This document shows, in pieces, positions 28,855 through 35,435 of a DNA stretch of 37,644 nt. The first letter of the stretch is position 1, and every line of letters begins with the position of its first letter. Origin of the DNA: CAZXIC01 sp964640195 (lineage in GTDB: Archaea > Iainarchaeota > Iainarchaeia > Iainarchaeales > GCA-2688035); NCBI GenBank assembly GCA_964640195.1, contig CAZXIC010000009.1, positions 1 through 37,644 on the forward strand. Direction: 5' to 3'. A program made the position numbers and the translations under genes. The notes below the pieces were generated by a model. That model was given only the letters and a program-made list of their open reading frames with translations, was not told the origin of the DNA and ran no database searches.

Positions 28855-30389
28855 AGAATCCCCCCAATGTATGCCCCAGGGTTTGCAAGTGCCTCTGCAG
28901 CTGGCGCAACCACGGCGTCAAGAACAGCGCCTGGGAAAAGCCCGAACAGCACTATGAACAATGCCAGCACGCACATTGCAGCAAGCATGCTTTTTGGAAG
29001 CCGCTGCACCTTCCCCCTGTACGGCGTTCCCAAGAACACGGATGAAAAAGCCTTTACAAAGATGGCTAACAGCATTATGCTACCAACTATCCCCACAACT
29101 GCCAGCACAGGGCTGCTGTAGTAAACCGATTCGTATATCAGCAGCTTGCCTGCAAAGCCGTTGAATGGAGGCATCCCCGAGATTGCAAGCAGCCCTATGA
29201 GGAACAACCCTGCAAGCTCGGGCGAACTGTGCCCCAGCCCGCTGATACCGTCAAATTGCTGTTTTTTTGTTATGTATAAAATAGCACCGCTTGCAAGGAA
29301 CAAAAGGCCGAGGTCAAGGGCGTCATTCAAAAGCTGGAAAATTCCGCCGCTTAGTGCTCCTAAAGCAAAGCCGCTTAAGTTCGGCATTGCAGTAAGGGCT
29401 ATGCCAGCAGCAAGCATCACGTAACCAACCTCTGCAACCGCGGCATAGCCAATCATCCTCTTAATGTTGTTTTGCGCAAGTGCCATGGTAACCCCAACAA
29501 AGATTGACAATGCGCCAAGTACTGCGACAGCCCAGCCTACCACAGCGCCAAGCCCCGCAACTCCAAAGAACATAAAGCAGATTCTAAACAGAGCATAGAG
29601 GCAGGCAAGGGAGGAAACCACGAGCATTACTGCAACCTGCGAAGGCGCCTCCTGGTATGCATCCGGCTTCCACATGTGCACTGGGAAAGCCCCTGCCTTC
29701 AGCAATAGCGCAGCCGTAACCAGCGTCAGCGCAGCCACGTCAGCAAAGGACACGTTTCCTGCAACCACTTCTGCAACAGCAGCCATGTTCAGCAGGCCGT
29801 GCTGCCCATAAAGAAGGCCCACGCCGAACAGCAGGATGAGCGCTCCAATTGCGGAGATGACCATGTACTTGAATGCAGCCTCAAACCCTTCGCCCCTGCA
29901 GAAAAAGGCAATCAGGCCTGCGGAGGAAATTGAAACAATCTCAACGAACACAAACAGCGTGAAAAAATCCCCAGTGAATGCGATGCCTGCAATGCCCGCT
30001 GTAAGGAGCAGTAGCAGGGAGTAGAACTTTTCCAGGCCAGTATGCTGCTGCATGGAACGCAGCGAGTAAACCGCTGCGATAAGCGCGATTGACAGCGCAG
30101 CAGTTGCAACAAGCGCTGACGCCGCGTCTGCCGCAAGCACAATCCTTATCGGGAACCCTGCAGGTGCGGTAAGGGAGGGAAGGGCAGCGCCGAGAGTGTA
30201 AACCCTGATGCCGTTTGCAAGCACATCCAGAAGAAGGGCGCCTGCAGCAGCCTCTGCGAAAAGAAGCCCGAGAATAACCCAGGCATCCCTTGCTTTGCCC
30301 CCCAATTTGCCGATTAGCGTTGTGGAAAATGCTGCAAACAATGGCACTGCTATTGCAAGCGCCGGGCCGTGTTGCAAGAGAAAGCTCAT
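28851..30389 (-). CDS. mbhH: Membrane-bound hydrogenase subunit MbhH (MrpD/NuoM-like antiporter)
   Basis: A 512-residue protein with about 14 membrane helices. Ion-path residues are visible: the glutamate in TLFVFVEIVSISS, the lysine in LLLKAGAFPVHMWKPDAYQEAP, and a second lysine region NNIKRMIGYAAVAEVGYV. It is the main antiporter-like subunit that moves ions when ferredoxin is oxidised. Four-base overlaps on both sides. Confidence 0.94.
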   Translation of the reverse strand: MSFLLQHGPALAIAVPLFAAFSTTLIGKLGGKARDAWVILGLLFAEAAAGALLLDVLANGIRVYTLGAALPSLTAPAGFPIRIVLAADAASALVATAALSIALIAAVYSLRSMQQHTGLEKFYSLLLLLTAGIAGIAFTGDFFTLFVFVEIVSISSAGLIAFFCRGEGFEAAFKYMVISAIGALILLFGVGLLYGQHGLLNMAAVAEVVAGNVSFADVAALTLVTAALLLKAGAFPVHMWKPDAYQEAPSQVAVMLVVSSLACLYALFRICFMFFGVAGLGAVVGWAVAVLGALSIFVGVTMALAQNNIKRMIGYAAVAEVGYVMLAAGIALTAMPNLSGFALGALSGGIFQLLNDALDLGLLFLASGAILYITKKQQFDGISGLGHSSPELAGLFLIGLLAISGMPPFNGFAGKLLIYESVYYSSPVLAVVGIVGSIMLLAIFVKAFSSVFLGTPYRGKVQRLPKSMLAAMCVLALFIVLFGLFPGAVLDAVVAPAAEALANPGAYIGGIL

Positions 30390-30724
30390 GCCCGCAGCCT
30401 CCTTTTCCTTGCGTCCAGGGAACCATAATGTTTGTGGATGAAAATCGCGAATGAGAGCATCAGCGCTGTTACAGCGAGGTTTATCACAATTGAGGTCAGC
30501 GTAAGAGCCTGCGGGGTAGGGAGCACCATTTGCCCTTGCGGTGCACTGGTGAAAATCGGTGCAATTGCACCAGCCCTGTAGCCCAAGCTTACCAGGAACA
30601 GGTTTACGCCGGAGCCGATTATGTTGATGCCAATCACAATCTTTACAAGGTTTCTTTTAAGAATAGCAGCTGCCAATCCCAGTGCAACCAGCACTGCAAC
30701 CGCTACAAAAGGTGCCCCAATCAT
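30386..30724 (-). CDS. mbhG: Membrane-bound hydrogenase subunit MbhG (MrpC/NuoK-like)
   Basis: A 112-residue protein with three membrane helices, including NLVKIVIGINIIGSGVNLFLVSLGY and LTLTSIVINLAVTALMLSFAIFIH. These are MrpC/NuoK hallmarks. It forms part of the sodium/proton module next to MbhH. Overlaps its neighbours by four bases. Confidence 0.92.
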   Translation of the reverse strand: MIGAPFVAVAVLVALGLAAAILKRNLVKIVIGINIIGSGVNLFLVSLGYRAGAIAPIFTSAPQGQMVLPTPQALTLTSIVINLAVTALMLSFAIFIHKHYGSLDARKRRLRA

Positions 30725-31185
30725 TTTCCTTCACCCTCAAATGTGAACATCAGCAGTGCTATCAGTGAGAGGGCTGTAAATACCTCAAGGCCAACAACGA
30801 GGTTCATCAGCGGTATAAGGCCTGCTGTGTTCAGGTGTCCTGGGTTGGGGCCAAAGCCGGCAGGCAAGCCAAACAGCCAATTGCTGTTTGCAAGGAAGTT
30901 TCTGAAGAAGGTTGCCCCAATGCCGAGAAAAGCCAGCGCTGCAAAGAGCAGCAGGCCAATACTTTCCCCGCTTGATAAGGATTCCCTCTGCATTATTTTC
31001 TTTGCGCCTTCCTTTCCAAATGCTACAAGGAACAGGGCAGTGAGCGTCCCGAGCACTGCTCCGCCAGGAAAACCGCCGCCCGGTGTCAAGTGCCCGTGAA
31101 GTATCACGTACAACCCAAAAACAGCAATGGGTATTGTCAGAATAGCAGCAACTATCCGGACGATTGTTGACATCCCGCTGTTCAT
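30721..31185 (-). CDS. mbhF: Membrane-bound hydrogenase subunit MbhF (MrpB-like)
   Basis: A 154-residue MrpB/MnhB-like protein with four membrane helices and the family segment VILHGHLTPGGGFPGGAVLGTL. It belongs to the sodium-translocating part shared with Mrp antiporters. Overlaps mbhE and mbhG by four bases each. Confidence 0.93.
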   Translation of the reverse strand: MNSGMSTIVRIVAAILTIPIAVFGLYVILHGHLTPGGGFPGGAVLGTLTALFLVAFGKEGAKKIMQRESLSSGESIGLLLFAALAFLGIGATFFRNFLANSNWLFGLPAGFGPNPGHLNTAGLIPLMNLVVGLEVFTALSLIALLMFTFEGEGK

Positions 31186-31451
31186 TCCCCTTTCATCCCC
31201 CTGAAGGCTATGAAAACCCCTGTGGCGGCAGCGAACAGCACGCTGGCTTCTCCCAGCGTGTCCATGCCTCTGTAGTCAAACACGACAGACGCCACTATGT
31301 TGTTGCTGCCTGTTTCCTCTTGGCCCTTTCGGATGAAGTAATCGTCCATTTCGCTGTTTGCAGGGGCACCAAAAGACCTGATGAGCAACAGGCTTGCTAT
31401 GAGGAGCGCGAAAAGCGCTGCAAGAGCCAAAACCCTATTTTTATTTTCCAT
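31182..31451 (-). CDS. mbhE: Membrane-bound hydrogenase subunit MbhE
   Basis: An 89-residue protein with an N-terminal helix, a soluble stretch (FIRKGQEETGSNNIVASVVFDYRGMDTLGE) and a second helix (ASVLFAAATGVFIAF). The 'N.V..VVFDYRG.DT.GE' pattern is diagnostic of MbhE and the equivalent MrpA C-terminal segment. Start overlaps mbhD by 11 bases. Confidence 0.92.
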   Translation of the reverse strand: MENKNRVLALAALFALLIASLLLIRSFGAPANSEMDDYFIRKGQEETGSNNIVASVVFDYRGMDTLGEASVLFAAATGVFIAFRGMKGE

Positions 31452-31692
31452 CCTCCCACCTGCTTGTTTTGTTAAGCGCCATCACGAATATTGCTGTAGT
31501 GAGCCCTGCGCCGACTGCTGCCTCAGCGATTGCAACATCCGGGGCTTGCAGCAGATAGAACTCTGCGGACAGCAGAAGGCTCATTGCAGCCAGGAATATA
31601 ACTGATGCAAGCAAGTCCCTGCTTCGCAGCGCCATCAGCGCTGCAGCAACAATTCCTGCCAACAGCAGTATCTGCACCGTTTCGAAAATCAT
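31441..31692 (-). CDS. mbhD: Membrane-bound hydrogenase subunit MbhD (DUF4040)
   Basis: An 83-residue three-helix protein: VQILLLAGIVAAALMALRSRDLLASVIFLAAMSLLLSAEFYLLQAPDVAIAEAAVGAGLTTAIFV in outline, with the conserved APDVAIAEAAVG of the DUF4040/MrpA-like domain. Part of the sodium/proton path. Its last 11 bases overlap mbhE. Confidence 0.92.
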   Translation of the reverse strand: MIFETVQILLLAGIVAAALMALRSRDLLASVIFLAAMSLLLSAEFYLLQAPDVAIAEAAVGAGLTTAIFVMALNKTSRWEDGK

Positions 31693-32036
31693 TTCCCCGC
31701 CTCCTGCAATTTGTCCACCACTGCAAATTTAGGCTTCACGCCTGACCTGTGGGCTGCCCTTGCAATCGCGTGGGCGCTGGTAGGGTTTGTCACCAGGATA
31801 AACAGCATCGCAACCAGGGTGTGAATTGAGAGCGAGGCAAAAGCAGCTTCCCCTGAAAATGCAAGCAGGGCGCCGTATAACATTACGGCAAGGTAGATGA
31901 AGATAGAGCCGAAGGTAGTGCATTTGGTTGCGCCGTGCAGCCTTGTGTAAACATCCGGAAACCTGTGCAGTGCTGCGCTCCCCAGCGTTTGGAAGAGTAT
32001 TCCCACTGCAAGAAAGACATAGATTAGCCAAATCAT
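31689..32036 (-). CDS. mbhC: Membrane-bound hydrogenase subunit MbhC (MrpG-like)
   Basis: A 115-residue MrpG/MnhG/PhaG-like protein with three helices and the segment RFPDVYTRLHGATKCTTFGS, then LFILVTNPTSAHAIARAAHRSG. Component of the Mrp-like ion module. Four-base overlaps with mbhB and mbhD. Confidence 0.93.
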   Translation of the reverse strand: MIWLIYVFLAVGILFQTLGSAALHRFPDVYTRLHGATKCTTFGSIFIYLAVMLYGALLAFSGEAAFASLSIHTLVAMLFILVTNPTSAHAIARAAHRSGVKPKFAVVDKLQEAGK

Positions 32037-32299
32037 GCGCTTCCCTCCAGGTACTTGGACACATATAAAGTGGATACAAACGCCAGCATTGCGTAAACGA
32101 TTGCCACATCTATGTAGATGATTTCATTGAAGGCGGCGCCCAGGACAACCAAGGCGGCGACAACAAGCGTGTTGGTGGTGTCAAGTGCAACAAGCCTGTC
32201 AGGCGTTGTTGGCCCGAGGACTGCCCTGGTTAGGCAGACAAGCATCAACACTCCCAAAACTGCTGCGACCAGCATAAATTCAAAAGCAAGGGAAATCAT
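32033..32299 (-). CDS. mbhB: Membrane-bound hydrogenase subunit MbhB (MrpF-like)
   Basis: An 88-residue MrpF-like protein with three helices and the signature AVLGPTTPDRLVALDTTNTL followed by IIYIDVAIVYAMLAFVSTLY. Small subunit of the ion module, overlapping mbhA and mbhC by four bases each. Confidence 0.93.
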   Translation of the reverse strand: MISLAFEFMLVAAVLGVLMLVCLTRAVLGPTTPDRLVALDTTNTLVVAALVVLGAAFNEIIYIDVAIVYAMLAFVSTLYVSKYLEGSA

Positions 32300-32808
32300 T
32301 CAGTCAGCCTCCTAGCCCATTTGCAGAAGCTTGAGCAAACCTCTTCAATTTTTGGCTCCATGCTCTTGACGTAAATCCAGTGCACGTAAAGGTTCCTTTG
32401 CTTGTCAATGTCCACTGAAAGGGTGCCTGGCGTGAGGGTGATGCCGTTTGCCAGCATCACCAGCCCGAAATCGCTCCTAAGCCCGGGAGAAATGCGCACA
32501 ATGCCCGGTCTGATTTTTCCGGTTATTACCCTGTAGGCAACATCAAGGTTGGCTTTCGCCATCTCAAAAAACAAGGGGCCAACGCAGTAAATAAAGAACA
32601 GCAGGATTCTTTTTGGGTTCAGCAAAGCAAAGCTTGGCTTTATCCCTGCTGCGCTGAAAAGTTTTTTTGCAAGCAGCGCGGCTGCTGCCGAAAGCAGGAT
32701 GCCCGCAAACAGCTCCTCAGCGCTCCAAAAAACAATGCTGCCGCTGCCTGCAGTGAGAAGGAGGTAGAACAGAAAAGAAAATACAAAGGCAACAGCGATT
32801 GCTCCCAT
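32296..32808 (-). CDS. mbhA: Membrane-bound hydrogenase subunit MbhA (MrpE-like)
   Basis: A 170-residue MrpE-like protein. Two to three N-terminal helices are followed by FEMAKANLDVAYRVITGKIRPGIVRI and LANGITLTPGTLSVDID, the MrpE landmarks. First gene of the operon, with a ribosome site (GGTGGGAAG) about seven bases before the ATG at 32808 and TATA-like boxes upstream. The order mbhA to mbhN is that of the Pyrococcus furiosus hydrogenase. Confidence 0.93.
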   Translation of the reverse strand: MGAIAVAFVFSFLFYLLLTAGSGSIVFWSAEELFAGILLSAAAALLAKKLFSAAGIKPSFALLNPKRILLFFIYCVGPLFFEMAKANLDVAYRVITGKIRPGIVRISPGLRSDFGLVMLANGITLTPGTLSVDIDKQRNLYVHWIYVKSMEPKIEEVCSSFCKWARRLTE

Positions 32809-32836
32809 TCTCTTCCCACCACAGCTTGCTTCAAAT

Positions 32837-32863
32837 CACTTAAATACGAATTGCATTTAAATA
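32837..32863 (-). promoter_or_regulatory. mbh operon promoter region (two TATA-like boxes)
   Basis: Minus-strand CGTATTTAAGTG (32848-32837) and a second ATTTAAAT-type box (32863-32855) lie 30-55 bases before mbhA. Either could drive the 14-gene transcript. The paired TTTAAxT motifs might also be a regulator site. Confidence 0.5.
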
Positions 32864-32885
32864 ATAACCCTGTCAGTCGGCTTCC

Positions 32886-33629
32886 TTAGCCGCCAAAAAC
32901 CATTTTTATGCCAACCATGAAGCCGGTGCCAAGCAGGAAGAATGCAAATGAAGCAAGCGATTTCCATGTGCTGCGTTCCTTGTGCAGTTCCGGCACAAGG
33001 TCAGAGGCAGCAATGTAAATGAACCCGCCTGCTGCAAACGGCAGCAGAGTGTTTGAGAATCCTGCCCCTACAGAGAAAAAAAAGCCGATGATGCCGCCGG
33101 CAATGCAGGTCATCTGGGAAAGGAGGTTGAATAACAGCGCCTTTTTTCTCCCGAAGCCGCCGTACACAAGCACACCGAAGTCGCCGAGTTCCTGGGGAAC
33201 TTCGTGCCCGATTATGAGCATTGTTGTCACAATGCCAAAGGCTGTGCTGAGCAGAAAGCTTGCCGCAATAACAAGGCCGTCAATGAAGTTGTGCACTCCG
33301 TCTCCCAAGAGGATAAGGTAGGTTACTGGATGTGTTTCGCATTTTCCCTCGTGGCAGTGGTGCCAGTGCAGAAAGCGCTCAATCAGAAAGAAGAGGATAA
33401 AGCCCGCAAAAACGTAAGCGAACACAACGGTTGTTTCTTGGAAGATTTCAAGCGATTCCGCAAGCAGGTGGAAAAAGGCACCGCTCAGCAGGGCTCCAGC
33501 CGAAAAGCCGACAAGCGCGAACAAAACCCTGTCAAGGGTTCGCCTGCTGCAGAACAGCGAGACAATGCCTGCAAGGGAGACAAGGCTGTCAGCGACAGTT
33601 GCTATCAGAATCCACGCAAGCGCGTTCAT
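32886..33629 (-). CDS. ZIP-family metal transporter
   Basis: A 247-residue protein with about eight membrane helices. The two ZIP metal-site motifs are GDGVHNFIDGLVIA (helix 4) and IGHEVPQELGDFGVLV (helix 5). A His/Cys loop (LHWHHCHEGKCETH) between helices 3 and 4 may bind incoming metal. ZIP proteins import Zn2+, Fe2+ or related ions. The ATG at 33629 is preferred over a TTG one codon upstream. Import of metal here complements the CDF exporter at 21412. Confidence 0.93.
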   Translation of the reverse strand: MNALAWILIATVADSLVSLAGIVSLFCSRRTLDRVLFALVGFSAGALLSGAFFHLLAESLEIFQETTVVFAYVFAGFILFFLIERFLHWHHCHEGKCETHPVTYLILLGDGVHNFIDGLVIAASFLLSTAFGIVTTMLIIGHEVPQELGDFGVLVYGGFGRKKALLFNLLSQMTCIAGGIIGFFFSVGAGFSNTLLPFAAGGFIYIAASDLVPELHKERSTWKSLASFAFFLLGTGFMVGIKMVFGG

Positions 33630-33687
33630 CAAATTAACATAAGTAGTTAGTTTCTTTAATGTTATTGAGCCAGGGCTTCCGCTGAAA

Positions 33688-33697
33688 GTATTTAAAA
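33688..33697 (+). promoter_or_regulatory. TATA-like box for the DUF1624 gene
   Basis: gtatttaaaa is centred 28 bases before the GTG at 33721, which argues for a leaderless message and for that start codon. Confidence 0.55.
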
Positions 33698-33720
33698 CAA
33701 TTTTTCCCTTCCCTTCTTTT

Positions 33721-34443
33721 GTGCAGCGCTTTTTTGAAATCGACTCCCTGAGGGGAATTGCAGTAATTGCAATGATTGCATTCCACGCCTTGTTTGACCT
33801 GAATTACTTCGCAGGCTTTTCCTTTTCGATTAACTCCGGCGTACTGCTGGGAATTGGGCGATTTGCTGCCTGCACATTCATTTTCCTAGTCGGAGTTTCA
33901 CTCACTCTGAGCTACAGCAGGGCGAAAACGGAAAAGGCTGGCTTTGAATTGTTCAGGAAGTACCTGTCCCGGGGAGCAAAGATTTTCTCGCTCGGCTTGG
34001 TCATTACTGCAGCAACATGGCTTTTGTTTCCCGCGGAATTCATTGTTTTCGGCGTACTGCACTTCATTGGCGCAGCTATTGCCCTGTCCTTCCCGCTCAT
34101 CAGGCGCAGGAAGGCAAGCCTTTTGCTCGCAATAGTGCTCATCCCCTTAGGGCTTTGGCTGAACTCGCTCGGTTCAGATTTACCGTTCCTTTTCTGGCTA
34201 GGGCTGAAGCCAAGCGGCTTCTACACCCTTGACTACTTTCCTCTGCTGCCATGGCTCGGCGTTGTATTGCTCGGCGTGTTTTTCGGGAACACCCTGTACA
34301 AAAACGGCGAAAGGCAGTTCAGAATCTATGACCTTTCAAAAAACAGGCTGGCGGGGTTTTTTTCCTTCCTGGGCAGGCACAGCTTAATCATTTACTTCCT
34401 GCACCAGCCGGTGCTACTCCTGCTTATCTTTCTCCTTGCCTAG
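33721..34443 (+). CDS. DUF1624 (heparan-alpha-glucosaminide acetyltransferase-like) membrane protein
   Basis: A 240-residue protein with about seven membrane helices. The N-terminal RFFEIDSLRGIAVIAMIAFHALFDL, with the conserved DSLRGIAV and a following His, defines DUF1624/acyltransferase-3-like proteins. FLGRHSLIIYFLHQPVLL near the C-terminus is the second landmark. Related proteins pass acyl groups across the membrane, but the substrate is unknown here. Start GTG fits the TATA spacing. Its last 30 bases overlap the convergent gene at 34414. Confidence 0.88.
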   Translation: MQRFFEIDSLRGIAVIAMIAFHALFDLNYFAGFSFSINSGVLLGIGRFAACTFIFLVGVSLTLSYSRAKTEKAGFELFRKYLSRGAKIFSLGLVITAATWLLFPAEFIVFGVLHFIGAAIALSFPLIRRRKASLLLAIVLIPLGLWLNSLGSDLPFLFWLGLKPSGFYTLDYFPLLPWLGVVLLGVFFGNTLYKNGERQFRIYDLSKNRLAGFFSFLGRHSLIIYFLHQPVLLLLIFLLA

Positions 34444-35349
34444 GGAGCGCCCAAGCCGCTTTTGCCTTCCCCCTCCGGCTTCCTTTTCCTTGGCAGAAAA
34501 CGCGTCCTTTTCAGCCTTTATTTTGCCCAGCTTCAGCCACAGCTCTGTGCTGACCTTTTTGAAGGTTGCCTCGTCAACACGCCTCTTCAAATAGGCCTTC
34601 TGCAGTTCACCCATCTCTTTCTGCAGCGCAACCTCTTTGCTCTCAAGGTCAGTGAACCTGTCCCGCAGGGTTTTCTTCGAGATAAGCCCCCTTGCGAGAA
34701 CAAGCGCGCAGGCTGCAATTACCAAAGCAATTACTGCCAGCGCAAGCGGGTTCCTCTCCAAGGGCACAGGCACCGTGTATTTCACGCCGATCGGCTCTTC
34801 CGGGATTTCCCGCCAGAAAATGGCGTTTTCCTCCTTTTCACTGTTTTTCTGCGGAAAATAGGAAATGATTTCACTGCCGGTAGGCAGCGTGATTCTCAGG
34901 TTGTTTACGGTTCCAGGCTTGTGCGGCGAAAGTGCCCACTTGCTGAACCTGATCTCCCAGAAGCCCTCCTTTTGCTCCGCAATCTTTTCCGTAAGGGAAG
35001 ATGTCTCAATCAGCAAATGCCCAGTCGGCTTGTCATAGGATGCAACGCACTTGCTGCTGATTATAAAGAAATCCAGGGAGCGGAAGAGGGCATCGCTTAT
35101 CAGCTCTTCCTCGCATTTCACTGGCTGCCTCAGGGCCTCGCCCAAATCCTTCTGGACAAAGCAGTCCTCGCTGTACGGAATCTTCAAACCCAGTTTCAGC
35201 TCTGCATTTCCCTCTGGCTTGACCAGCAGCTCAAAGAAGAATTCGTCGCTTTGCGCGGAGGAAATTGCGCACTCGTCATCTGCAGCAAAAGCCGGGCAAG
35301 CGAACAACAGCAGGGCCGCAAGGCAGAGAAGCAACAGCAGCGCTTTCAT
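34414..35349 (-). CDS. Membrane-anchored extracytoplasmic protein with cytoplasmic coiled coil, unknown
   Basis: A 311-residue protein: a signal peptide (residues 1-22, ending CPAFA), an extracytoplasmic beta-rich domain of about 180 residues with four cysteines that could form disulfides, and a membrane helix (about 205-222, LALAVIALVIAACALVLARG). A charged cytoplasmic coiled coil (about 228-311, FTDLESKEVALQKEMGELQKAY) follows. This layout recurs in archaeal surface or sensor-like proteins. No family recognised. Start ATG at 35349 lies 27 bases after a TATA-like box. Confidence 0.78.
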   Translation of the reverse strand: MKALLLLLCLAALLLFACPAFAADDECAISSAQSDEFFFELLVKPEGNAELKLGLKIPYSEDCFVQKDLGEALRQPVKCEEELISDALFRSLDFFIISSKCVASYDKPTGHLLIETSSLTEKIAEQKEGFWEIRFSKWALSPHKPGTVNNLRITLPTGSEIISYFPQKNSEKEENAIFWREIPEEPIGVKYTVPVPLERNPLALAVIALVIAACALVLARGLISKKTLRDRFTDLESKEVALQKEMGELQKAYLKRRVDEATFKKVSTELWLKLGKIKAEKDAFSAKEKEAGGGRQKRLGRSLGKEKDKQE

Positions 35350-35370
35350 ATGCTAAAATAAACGCAAAAC

Positions 35371-35381
35371 TAGTATTTAAG
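35371..35381 (-). promoter_or_regulatory. TATA-like box for the gene at 34414
   Basis: Minus-strand CTTAAATACTA is centred about 27 bases before the ATG at 35349, the normal archaeal leaderless spacing. Confidence 0.55.
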
Positions 35382-35435
35382 ATTCCCGCCCGCCCAGAGC
35401 GTTGCAGGCAGCGGCACCCCTTAAAGAGCCCCTAA

